A stretch of DNA of 64,000 nucleotides from Isoetes taiwanensis (taxonomy: Eukaryota; Streptophyta; Lycopodiopsida; Isoetales; Isoetaceae): contig JAJEKV010000021.1 of NCBI GenBank assembly GCA_021234155.1, positions 17,903,710 through 17,967,709 on the forward strand, read 5' to 3'. The translations under genes and the position numbers were made by a program. Below are positions 26,496 to 36,930 of the stretch, piece after piece. The notes under the pieces are model-generated. The model saw only the letters and a list, made by a program, of their open reading frames with translations, had not been told where the DNA came from and did not search any database. The number at the start of each line of letters is the position of its first letter. Within the stretch, counting starts at the first letter, position 1.

Positions 26496-27398
26496 TAGCC
26501 CCGGCGGGCCAGTTGGCCACACATTCACATATTTCATAAAATAGTCGGCCATGCCAGAGTAGGATGCATTCTCACCATGACCAAAGGGTGGTGGCCAGTT
26601 CAAAGCACCATTTCATTAAATTCACTTCATAAGTGGCCAATTTGATATTTGCCAAATCTTCAAACTCCTATGGCGTGGCCATTCCAAAATGTTATGTGCA
26701 CTAGCAACTTGTTGTGGCCATTTAAACCGTGGAATAATTTATATTTCAAGGGCTATGGCCAAGCTCTATATTGGCAAGTGTAGGGGCATAATTTTGCCAC
26801 TTGTAGGGGGTTAAAGTCTTTTTAAATTTAGCCTTAAAATTCTAAAAGCATTTCTAATAATATAGTTTTTTTTTCTTCGGTTCAATCTTTTTTTCTTTGA
26901 TTTGATTTGCAATTTACATCCAATTTGTTCTTCATCATCCAGCTGGAATATGCACTTCATTGCCCCAACTCAAATCAAGGTTAGTTTCCGTTTACCAAGT
27001 ACTTGCAATATGGCTTTAGGTGAGATCAATCCTACCAACTCCATTTGCGCTTTTGCCTAAATTCAATATGTTTAAAACATTCAAATGATCTCATAGTAAT
27101 CTTAGTTAGAGAAGTGTAGCATGTATTTGTTTGTGACAACTGCATAGAGCATCATAGAAACTAGATATTATCTTAGTGACGTGGCTATCATATTTACATT
27201 TTAGATGTATGGATATGGCCAATTCAAATTCTTGGAAAAAAATTAGTTTCATGATTTCGCCATTTAAGTTACAACCTCTTGCTGTAACGATTCGGAAAAG
27301 GGCCAGGCCAAACTACGATTAGCAAATTATCTAAGGTAAGTAGTGGCCAATATTTTACGCCCTGTCAAATATGTAAGGAGGTTAAAAAATACCCTGGT
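26496..27398. other. Non-coding insertion between RNase H and integrase
   Basis: About 900 bp with no coding signal separates two parts of pol that are normally contiguous. It is rich in GGCCA words and contains AGGGGCATAATTTTGCCACTT, a style seen in plant LTRs, so it may be part of another LTR element. I could not find its ends. Confidence 0.45.
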
Positions 27399-28729
27399 TT
27401 GGAAGAAGATGAAATTGACAGTGAAACTAACTTTCTGATTTCTTGTGTAGAAGAAACAGATTGGCAAGAGGAAATAAAGAGGTACCTAGAATTTGGTGAA
27501 CAACCTCAAGGCTTGAGCACTAGCCAACAGAGGAGGTTCCAGAAGAAATGCAGTAAATTTAGACTCATTAACAATGTTTTATGCAGGGCAGACAAAGAAG
27601 GAGTATTGATGAGATGTGTCAGCAAGGAGGAAGCAAAATTGGTAATTGAAATGGGATATGTGGGGGACATTATGCAGCAGATACTACAGCCAAGAAGATT
27701 TTAAGGTCTGGGTACTACTGGCCTTCTTTGTTTAAAGATTGTTATAATATGATCAAAAGTTGCCACAAGTGTCAAATATTTGGCAAAAGGATCCTGTAGC
27801 CAGCTCCCCTCACAGCTATTACATTCCCAGGACCATTCCAAGTCTGGGGTTTAGACTTTATTGGTCCTATAGATCCACCTTCATCTGCTCAACATGAATA
27901 TGTACTTGTTGCAACAGACTACTTTACAAAATGGGCTGAAGCAATGCCACTCAGGCAGGCTAATGCTATGACCACAGCTAAATTTCTGCATGAAAACATA
28001 TGTGCCAGATTTGGTATTCCTTTTAAGTTAATATCTGATAGAGGCAGCCAGTTCATCAATGAGGTCATTGCCACATTATTAGCCACATTGAAGATCAAAC
28101 ATGTTAAGAGTTCTGCTTATTATCCCCAAGGCAATGGCCAAGCTGAATCCACAAACAAAGTCCTCAAATCAATTCTGCAAAAGACCATAAGTATGTCCAA
28201 AAGAGATTGGCATGTTAAACTTCATGATGCATTATGGGCTTATAGAACCACTGTTAAAACAGCTACCAAGCATACACCTTTCAGTTTGGTTTATGGCATA
28301 GAATCCATTGTGCCAATAGAGCTCGAGCTGCCATCCTTGAGATTAGCACACAAAATAAATATGGAAACGGAGGAAGCCCTCAAAGACAAGTTTGTCAGAT
28401 TGATGCAACTAGAGGAACACAGGATTGAGGCTGAGAATGCAATACTATTGAAGAAAGGTAAGGATATAGCTGCTTTTAAAGCAGCTCACAAATTGCAAGG
28501 TACTCTAAAGAATGGTGAGTTGGTGTTAAAATGGAACAAGGCAAGGGAAAAAGTGTCAGCCAAATTTGAAAATCTTTGGGAAGGACCCTTTGAGGTGATT
28601 GGTGTAGCAGGCAAAGATTCCTATTGGCTAAGGTCACTGATTGATGGAAATGAGATGCTTAATCCTATTAACATTTTGCATCTGAAAAGGTATTGGCAAC
28701 AACATATTGCCCTGTTTCTCTTTGAGTAA
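27399..28729 (+). pseudogene. Gypsy 1 integrase
   Basis: The first frame (27399-27704) is the linker and the start of the zinc-binding region; CHKCQIFGKR follows near 27760 in another frame, with a TAG at about 27797. The catalytic core has GLDFIGPIDPP, TDYFTKWAEAMP, LISDRGSQFINE and YYPQGNGQAESTNK, giving the DD35E acidic residues. From 27944 it is open for 261 residues: ALWAYRTT, FSLVYGIESIVPIELELPSL and a C-terminal WEGPFEV...LHLKRYW domain. No chromodomain is seen before the stop at 28727. Breaks: a frame change at about 27705 and one in-frame stop. Confidence 0.85.
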
Positions 28730-28938
28730 GTTGAAATCGTGCTCAATAAGTAGGTTACAGTAGATTTTGAGTTTTAACTGATGCAGTAAGTAGGTTACAG
28801 TAGTTTTGAGTTTTAAGTGGTTAACTTTGTATTTGCTTTATCTATTTGATTTAGTGATTCACTAAGAGGTCTACAAGTTGCAGGTAGATGCAGTAAATCT
28901 CAGGGGACAATATTACAATGTTAATGAATACTTGGTTC

Positions 28939-29365
28939 CATGCAGATACACCAGCAAGTCCATCCTCATTCTTCACAAGTTGGCCATTTTCATTCAGACC
29001 TGCACTCTTTCACACCATTCAAAATTCCTAAGGTTGCCTATCACCTTCACATCAAAAGGGCAACTTGCTTCTAATGATTCATTTGTCATGCAGATGCATC
29101 AGCAGTTCCATCTCCACCCTTCATTTGTTGACCATATCCACACAAACCTGCACTCTTTCATGCCATCCAAAATTCCTAAGGTTGCCTATCACCTTCACAA
29201 CAAAAGGCAACTTGATGAAAGCTCAAGTGCTTCTAATGATTCATTTGTCATGCAGGTGCATCAGCAATCCAATCTCCACCCTTCATTTGTTGACCATATC
29301 CACACAAACTTGCTCTATTTTTCATTCCCAAGTTCCTGAAGGTTGCCTATCACCTTTCCTTACAA
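28939..29365 (+). repeat. Three tandem repeats of about 150-160 bp
   Basis: Units start at CATGCAG 28939, 29087 and 29249 and share CATTTGTTGACCATATCCAC, AAAATTCCTAAGGTTGCC and TATCACCTTCAC. They lie between integrase and the right LTR. The open frame across them probably just reflects repetition. Confidence 0.8.
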
Positions 29366-29439
29366 GGCGACTCACTTAAATGATTGCACTCGAGATCAGA
29401 AGAATTGGCAGATCAGTCTGTTTCCTTTTTTTAGCATGA

Positions 29440-31211
29440 TGCTGCCACAATTTGGCAGCATAGAAGAGCAATTGACATTTCTCATTGATGGCTAACAATT
29501 TTACTGAAATATGTGCATATACCAAGTCTACATCCTCAAGACAATTCAAGCAACCTGAAGTTGAAGAACCAAGCAAGGACTCTCATTTGAAATATTGCAA
29601 AGAAGGGTTGAAGGTCAAAATGTAGTGCAAGGTCAATATAAGGAAGCTCCATGTCAAGATCAAGATTGGAAGACCCCCTAAGAAGTAAGATATTCATTCA
29701 AGTTCTTTGGCATGATTTATACCTTGAGGAACTCCTTGACTTCAATTGCCTCCTTTTACTCACCATTATTCAAATCCAAAATGGCTTAATCTATCTCGTA
29801 GTAAAAAATAACACACACTCCATCACACATCCACTATTTCCATAAATTCCTATTGAAATTGGCATATTAATGGCCAATAGAGCACATTCTCTCTCTAAAA
29901 TCAAAAGGGAGGGAGGAAAACACTCATTTCCATTACAAAATCACTTGGGCAAAATTTGGTCTAAGCATTATTAAGACTTCATGCCAAAAGTGCATATGAT
30001 TATGCCATATCATCATCCACCTTACCAAAAATGCCACCTCACCATATATATCATCCACCATTTTGTTTTTCAAACACTCATCTCCATTACAAAGTTACTT
30101 GGGCAATTTGGTCTAAGCATTATCAAGATTACATACCCAAAGTGCATATAATTATGCCACATCATCATCCACTTCACCAAAAATGCCACCTCACCATACA
30201 TGTCATCCACCATTTTGTTTTTCCATTTCACCAAAGTTGTTGACTAGGAGAAGAGATTTTTGCCATGTCACCATGCCATGTCACCTGGAAAGTTGCCAAC
30301 TCACTCCCCATGTTTGCCACACTTCCACCTTTTTCAAGACATATTATCCAAAAAGCAAAGATTCCCTTTTGCCTAGAAGATTCTTTCATTGGTTGGGGAA
30401 TCAAGGAATATTCTACATGGTTCAAAATTTTTTCCAAAAAAGCCTTGTTTTATGCCTCAAATGTCAAATCTTGGGATCCGTGCCTTGATCAAAAAAATAA
30501 AAAAATGTTCCTAATCTACCCCCAAGCCCAGACCTTTTTCCACCAACCCCCCCTTGCCACGTGGTATCTCCGGGCGTGTGGGGCGGCAACGGGCCGATAC
30601 CCACGTGGAAATAGCACATATATTTAATTATTAAACTTGCATTTGTTTATATATAACCTGGGCTTCCCGAACAAAATTTGCCTATGGGATATATGGTTCT
30701 TTGAAAATTTCTGAATTCACGTCAAGATCCATATTTTCGGTTGGATCTGGCTGGATAATCATGAACCCTGAGCCTTATTTTAGATCTTCGGAAGCCAAGA
30801 AATACTGGGAAGACAAAACAAACAGCTTAGACTGCCAAGAACTGACCGGATCAAGTAATTACAAAAGGGGGAAAAAAGATTTCGAGGGATCGTCGGCTTC
30901 TATGCGAAATTCTGACATCTGAGATACTCTGTGTACCGGATTTGGAAGTTTTTAGCGAAGAATGGCCTGCCTTGCATGAAGTTTATTTGAATTTGATGCA
31001 AAAACTTGATTGTTTACCTTCTTATGACTATTTTGAATCCTGTGCCCAAGACTTTGAGCTTGGGAATTGATGTTTACCTTCTATGTGATAATCAAATGAG
31101 AGAAAATCCGACCTTATATTTGCAGAATTTTCTACAGAGTGGTTGTCTATAGCAACCTGGAGGTTCTATACCCTTGAGGTTGAGGGTTTTATCCAGGAAA
31201 ACCTTCAACAT
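29440..31211 (+). repeat. Right LTR of gypsy 1
   Basis: Starts TGCTGCC as the left copy does. Promoter-like features lie at 30558-30656. The end has GGTTGAGGGTTTTATCC, a U5-like block, then TTCAACA followed by the TTTAC duplication. The U5 end is inferred. Confidence 0.7.
30558..30656 (+). promoter_or_regulatory. LTR promoter: two G-boxes and a TATA box
   Basis: CACGTG at 30558-30563 and 30602-30607 lie in opposite arms of an imperfect inverted repeat (CCACGTGGTATC / GATACCCACGTGG). TTTATATATAA at 30646-30656 is a good TATA box. The arrangement fits the element's Pol II promoter. Confidence 0.5.
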
Positions 31212-31216
31212 TTACA

Positions 31217-31910
31217 TGCTAGGGCACATGTTTGCAATTTTAAACTTCAGATTTGATGAGTTTTGCTTGTAGATTCAAACGATTTGCTGTTAAGTGGATT
31301 ATTGATGGTCCACCGCCCTTATGAACTGAAGATATGATCCAACATGAGAAGTATTGTCCCTCATTTTGACAGTGACCATCGACTTTACTTCCTCATTGAT
31401 TTGCAGACCCTCATAATTCTCTAGATTTGTGCGTCTGCCCTGTTTTGTGGATATATTTAAGAATCAATTTTCACTTTAGATTCTATATAAAGTCTGATGC
31501 ATTGATTTTCCTTAATTTGTGTTTGTGAATTGGCTAGAGTAGAATTGTAGAGCATATGACTAAGTTCAGATATACATTCTTCCACTGATCCATCCGGACA
31601 ATCATATCAAAGATCAAACTAATATACAGCAGATATGGTAGAGCCTGCTGAAGAGTAGTGGCATTCTTAAGAGTAATACTGGTGTTTCCTATTCCTATAC
31701 CAGCATAGCAAGGAGGTTCTAGTGTTGGTTCATCCTCATCATCATGTACATTGGATACCCTCTCCTTTCCCTGTTCATGCTGCCATTACTAGTGGGAGGA
31801 GCTAATTGAGTCATAATTTCAGTCATTGTTACTGAAGATGCCATCACTCAGACATAATAGCAAGGAAAAAAAGGAATGAACCAGATTAGGAAATAATAGA
31901 AAATTATTAA
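31217..31910. other. Non-coding, nothing recognised
   Basis: No coding, repeat or RNA signal stands out between the gypsy TSD and the poly(T) that ends the minus-strand LINE. Confidence 0.5.
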
Positions 31911-33345
31911 TTTTTTTTTGAAGAATATAGGAATATATTAAACCACTAGAATGCGATCAAGTACAATGATAAGTGTGGTGCTAAGAAATGAAGTGCCCAT
32001 CATGATTCACAATCTGTAGGAATGTCGACCAAATTTCCCGCTTAACTGTGCCAGACAAGCTTGAGACTTGGTAAGCCTGCCACAACTTATGCCTCAAGAT
32101 CGGAACCAACCGAAACGGGCTAAGCACTGCATTCTAAAAGACCTTCGCTCTCCTTCTTTTCCAAATCAACCACAGAAGCCAAGCTCTGCATAAATGGAAT
32201 GCCTGCTGCTTGGCCACTGGCCAACTGCTAGGAAAGACTCCCAAGAGAATCTTCTGACTGCACAGTGAAGACCGAAAGAGGGCTCTCACCCAGGACCAAG
32301 CTGCCCCTACCTCTGTGCATAGGACAAAGCAGTGCTCAATGGTCTCTCGACGCCTCCCACATAAAGGGCATGTTTCCGCTACCTGAGGCTTGAACCTGTA
32401 GACTCGGACATTCACCCTGAGGCTACGGTGCAAGATCTGCCACAAAAGGGTACGGATTTTAGGAGGAGGCAATGTATTCCACGCCCACTTCCACATGGCG
32501 GGCCACTTACTCCCTGGAAGCTTAAGCGACCACTTATCCGACGGCGGCAACGTGTCCTGAAGCGCCAGAAGCCCATAAGCTGATGCTACAAACTGAGATG
32601 CATCAAGTCCACTATGCGACTTCCAAATGCGATTGACTTGAGAGGACAACTGCACTAGAATAGCATTAGCAATTCTGGCCCAAGTCCGTATGTCCCACCG
32701 CTGAAGGCCAAATCGTTCCCTAAAAAACTCCCACGGTGCCAGATGACCCTCCCAATACCAGTCACGGATGGATGTTACCCCTACAGCAATCCATCGGCGC
32801 TGAGTAGCTGGGTGTAGGAAAGAGGCCAAGGGAGATGCAGAATCCAAGGGTACCCAGAGAAAGGGGCGATGAGGCTACCATACACCTGCTAGGGTCCAAT
32901 GAAAAGAGAACCTTGACCACCTTCCAGGCTTTCAGGAGACCCTTAAGAAAAGGCGAAGCATGAGGGAATGGCCGCAAACCCTCAAACAAAGCCCATGGCA
33001 ACTGAGCCGGAATTGCTGGCTTTCTAAACACAATAGAGTGGCGAAGCGACTGTGCCAACAGAGCCAAACCTGGGGATTGTTGCTCCTGCAACAACTGCCA
33101 GATGAATTTCGACACCAGAACCTTCGTGTGCAACGACACATCAAGCATACCTAAGCCCCCCGCCTTTCTGGGACGCACACACTTCCACCATGCGACCTTC
33201 ATTGTAGCCCCCTCCTCATTTCCTCCCCAAACAAAATTGCGAATGCTATCATCCAACTCCTTAATCACAGCAGGAGGCTGCGTAAACATGAGTGCTACAG
33301 AGCACTGACTTGGCTACCAAAATCCTACCAGCCATGGTGAGTTTA
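31911..33345 (-). pseudogene. 3' fragment of a plant L1-type LINE (ORF2 C terminus)
   Basis: Minus strand. HMAGRILVAKSVLCSTH (near 33335-33290) passes by a frame change into VIKELDDSIRNFVWGG, WWKCVRPRKAGGLGMLDV and, after another frame change near 32830, to WKWAWNTLPPPKIRTLLWQI and the zf-RVT knuckle CPLCGRRRETIEHCF, with a stop at 32134. This is the classic C terminus of plant L1 ORF2, downstream of the reverse transcriptase. A run of nine T on the + strand (about 31911-31919) is the poly(A) tail. The copy is 5'-truncated at about 33345 and differs in type from the LINE array at 0-19 kb. Confidence 0.85.
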
Positions 33346-33503
33346 CTTCCCCTCCACTAGTTCAAGTGCTGCTTAAGATTCTGTAATGTCTCCACCCAAA
33401 TATTATTGATTCAGAGTTGCTTTCAGATGTGAACCTTGCAGCATCCACAATTGACTAGTTAATATGTAGCACAGAACATTGAGTCTCTATTTGTGCATCT
33501 TTT

Positions 33504-34386
33504 TGATGGAAATTCATCTCATAATCCAGCAAGGTCTAGGTTAGTACATGCAAATAATAATATAAGTTGAGTACAAGGTTATCATTTGAAGTGTACAGGG
33601 TTATCATTTGTATGATCTAACTATGAGAAGCAGTGGCAGTAGTGTAGATCACCATGATTTCAAGGTGTCTGCATAATTTACCTATGAGAAGCAGTGGCAG
33701 TAGGTTACCTTGCAGACCATGACCTAATCTAATGTACAAATGGGAGATGAGCTTATGCCAAGTTGTTTAATGCTCAAGGTCATCACAAAGGTTAAGAAAA
33801 TGATTGCAATGTTAACATGAATATTGAAGAAGAATTTCTATTAATGAAAAATTGGTTCAATGGTCGAAAAGCCAGTTTATGTCGATTGTCCTGTGGGATA
33901 TTTGTGAAAGGCTAGTTTCGTGGACTTGTCCTGTGGGATATTGTTGACGGAATGGAATACCCAGATTGGAAAGAGAAATCGTCCTCCATAACCGTCGGAG
34001 GTATGCATATAGCCGGCAGAACACTTGCAATAAGTTATACACTGAAGGAGGAGAACATTTTTGTGGCGGAAGATCTGCAAAGGCCGAAGTCAACTATGCT
34101 ACAGTGATCGGGTCAATGCCCGATGAACAGTGATTTAATTGCTACAGTATTTCTATGGTTAAATCATTATTTTCATTATTGACAATGATCTTATTGTCCT
34201 AAGGCTATTCTAGAATATATTCTAGAACCTTGAATAATGATGATTTGTACATGATCTAGTGAAAATTAGTGACCACCTTTTGGCTTTTCACTAGATCATC
34301 ATTGGAACTCTATTGTTATAGAATTTGTAAATCTTGCTAGACATCTACATTCATTATTTTGAGTGCATTACCTGTAAACTCCATCA
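33504..34386 (+). repeat. Left LTR of the copia element
   Basis: TGATGGAAATTC...CTCCATCA, short inverted ends TGATGG/CCATCA. It contains two TTCTAGAA words (34208-34215 and 34220-34227) and a 15-bp stem (34251-34265/34285-34299, arm ATGATCTAGTGAAAA, 19-nt loop). Confidence 0.97.
34208..34227 (+). promoter_or_regulatory. Heat-shock-element-like pair in the LTR
   Basis: TTCTAGAA is repeated with a 4-nt spacer, giving alternating TTC and GAA triplets. A strict heat-shock element would have 2-nt gaps throughout, so this is a gapped variant. The same pair is present in the right LTR at 39698-39717. Confidence 0.4.
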
Positions 34387-35457
34387 GTGGTATCAGAGCC
34401 ATTCAATATGTCTAGTAGATTTGGTGCATCATTATTAAATACTATGGATGTATACAAAGGAGGTCCAGGTTTCCAAGTCTGGAAAGATGCTATAGCTCAC
34501 ATATTAGAGGTGAAGGACCTTTGGGAGCTGGTAGATCCAGCAGGAACAGTAGGTTCAGGAGTACTTACAAGGACTGGTTCATCTAGTTCTGTTGTTGGAG
34601 CAGTAGGGCAGGCTGCAATAGGAACTGCAGCATCAGGAGATGCAGGAGCAAGTGCTGGAGCATCTGGAGCAGGAGGTAAATCATTGCTGGCCAAAACAAG
34701 GGAAGCACAAGGCATTATCACATGCAAGGTTAGTCCAACTATACGCCTGAAATTAAGGTCATTAAGTCCTAGAGAGATATGGAAGTTTTTGCTTAAACAC
34801 TATGAGGAGAAGACATCCTCACAAATTGACCTTCTTGAGAATGAATTAAGGGGTTTAAAGCTTAAAGAAGAAGAGGATGTAACAGAATTCTTCAATAAGT
34901 TTGATAATCTTATTGCTGACCTAAATGGAGCAGGAGTTGTCATTTCTGAAAGAAGTCAGGTGTTGCAAATATCTAGAGCAATTGGTGAAAATGAGACATT
35001 GGCCTTATTTATAAGAAATTCATGTAAATCAAGAGAAGAGGCAGAAAATATATTAAGAACTGAGTGGGAGCAGAAGAAAATATTAAGACAGAATCAATCT
35101 GATGAAACTCCTGAAATTCTATTGCTTAAGAAAAAGGATAAAGTGATATGTTATAATTGCCATGAGAAAGGTCATTATAAGAATGAATGCCCAAACTTAA
35201 AAAAGGATTTCAATTGCTACACATGTGGTGGCAGAGGACATGTAGCTTCAAAATGTCCTACACCTAAAAATTATGGTAGATCTGCAAGAGGCAGAGGTGA
35301 AGTAGATCTGCAAGAGGTGGCAGGGGACGTGGCACTGAAAAAGCCTATGTGGCTAGGGAACAAGAAGACAAGACAAATGAAGAAGATGAGGATGAGGTAT
35401 CTCATGAATTTGCAATTGTTAATGAGAATATGTCAACTAACAGTTCTGATCATTTGA
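34387..35457 (+). pseudogene. Copia gag
   Basis: The frame is open from the primer site; the first ATG is at about 34408 (MSSRFGASLLNTMD). A Gly/Ala-rich segment (residues about 60-97) interrupts the usual copia gag head. The capsid part has REIWKFLLKHYEEKTSSQIDLL and EEEDVTEFFNKFDNLI. Two zinc knuckles follow: CYNCHEKGHYKNEC (about 35150) and CYTCGGRGHVASKC (about 35215). Near 35305 a one-base shift moves the coding to the frame of protease, so the last 45 residues of this frame are out of register. In copia gag and pol are normally one frame, so I take this as mutation and not programmed frameshifting. Confidence 0.88.
34388..34400 (+). other. Primer binding site, initiator-Met tRNA type
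   Basis: TGGTATCAGAGCC, the standard plant copia/gypsy primer site, one base after the LTR end. Confidence 0.95.
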
Positions 35458-36930
35458 TAGTTGATAGTGGAGCTGAAAGATCAATAGTGCAAACTATTGA
35501 CCTTTTGAAGAATATAACCAATGCAACTTCAAGGAAGATTCAAGTGGGAAATGGAGCTCTTCAAGAAGTTCAAGGAAGAGGGTTATTGCAGTTAACAGAT
35601 TTGGCTGGAAATGTTATAAACATTCAGAATGTTTTGTGTGTGCCTGGAATTATCAAAAACTTAATATCAGTTAGTCAGTTATGTGATTTGGGATACAAAG
35701 TTGTATTTGATGCTGATCAGTGCAACATTATGATGAATAATGAAATAAAGTTTTATGGTAAACGTGTGGGGAACTTGTATGGATTGGAAAATATTGTTCA
35801 TCACTCTATTAATGCAGTTCAGGAAGTTGGCTTAGATACTTGGCATAATAGACTTGCCCACACCAATTATAAAAAGTTAGAATCACTACACAAGCAAGGC
35901 CATATAAGCTTTGAAAATGCAAGCTCTTCAAGAAGTTCAAGGAAGAGGGTTATTGCAGTTAACAGATTTGGCTGGAAATGTTATAAACATTCAGAATGTT
36001 TTGTGTGTGCCTGGAATTATCAAAAACTTAATATCAGTTAGTCAGTTATGTGATTTGGGATACAAAGTTGTATTTGATGCTGATCAGTGCAACATTATGA
36101 TGAATAATGAAATAAAGTTTTATGGTAAACGTGTGGGGAACTTGTATGGATTGGAAAATATTGTTCATCACTCTATTAATGCAGTTCAGGAAGTTGGCTT
36201 AGATACTTGGCATAATAGACTTGCCCACACCAATTATAAAAAGTTAGAATCACTACACAAGCAAGGCCATATAAGCTTTGAAAATGCAACTAGACAAGAT
36301 CTCATATGTAAGGGATGTGCTTTGGGTAAGCTAAGCAGGTTGCCATTTCATAAAAGGAAAACTAGAGCACAACAAAAACTTGAGCTGATACATTCAGATT
36401 TATGTGGCCCCCTAAATGTCAAAAGCAGAACAAATAAGAGATACTTCATAACCTTCACAGATGATTATAGCAGAATGTGTACCACATATTGTTTGACCAA
36501 GAAGTCACAAGCAATAAATGCATTCAAGCAATATGTTGCAGAAAAGGAACGAGAAACAGGTGTCAAAGTGAAATGTATCAGATCAGATAGAGGAGGAGGA
36601 TACCTTTCAGGTCAATTCAAATCTTTTTGCATATCACATGGAATCAAGAGACAATTAACCTGCAGACACTCACCTCAGCAGAATGGAGTTTCAGAAAGAA
36701 AGAATAGAACTTTATTGGATGCTGTTAGATCAATGTTAAAGGAAAGTGGGTTGCCTAACTATCTATGGGAAGAAGCACTTTATACAGCAGTAGAAATTCA
36801 GAACATGCTTCCATCAGTAAGTTTACAAGGAAATATTCCTATGCTGTTATGGGATTCAGAAAATAAGCTAAACTATGAAAAATTCAAAGTATATGGCTTA
36901 TGGTCTATGTGCACGTGCCATCTGAATTAA
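35310..36930 (+). pseudogene. Copia protease and integrase with internal duplication
   Basis: Protease: LIVDSGAERSIVQT (Asp-Ser-Gly active site, about 35455-35500). A GAG-pre-integrase region follows with DTWHNRLAHTNYKKL and, after the duplication, CKGCALGKLSRLPFHK, completing the HHCC zinc site. The integrase core has IHSDLCGPLNVKSRT, CIRSDRGGGYLSGQF and SPQQNGVSERKNRTLLDA. A 367-bp segment is repeated (35555-35921, 35922-36288), which is 1 modulo 3, so the frame shifts between copies. Near 36895 another one-base shift ends this frame and coding continues in the frame of 36900-38996. Confidence 0.9.
35555..36288 (+). repeat. Exact tandem duplication of 367 bp inside copia pol
   Basis: The segment starting AGCTCTTCAAGAAG at 35555 restarts at 35922 and runs to 36288; I saw no difference between the copies. 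The right end returns to unique sequence at AATGCAAC. It duplicates part of the protease-to-pre-integrase region and breaks the frame. Confidence 0.95.

Larger units (their letters stand above)
24373..31211 (+). mobile_element. Ty3/gypsy element 1 (non-chromodomain, Tat/Athila-like), internally deleted
   Basis: Direct repeats at 24373-25134 and 29440-30202 begin TGCTGCCACAATTTGGCAGC and define the LTRs. TTTAC flanks the element (24368-24372 and 31212-31216). The right LTR is then 1772 bp and ends TTCAACA, whereas the left keeps only 762 bp before joining pol. Missing are the rest of the left LTR, primer site, gag, protease and the start of reverse transcriptase. Reverse transcriptase, RNase H and integrase remain, all broken. 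The right boundary rests on the 5-bp duplication plus the TG...CA ends. Confidence 0.75.

Noticed and set aside
26496-27398. Solo LTR inside gypsy 1
   Set aside because: LTR-like words are present, but no TG...CA ends with a target duplication could be defined.
28878-29339. 153-residue frame after integrase of gypsy 1
   Set aside because: It spans three tandem DNA repeats and repeats itself accordingly; no domain.
35300-35457. Programmed frameshift between copia gag and protease
   Set aside because: Copia elements usually use one gag-pol frame. There is no obvious slippery heptamer, and the element has two other frame breaks.
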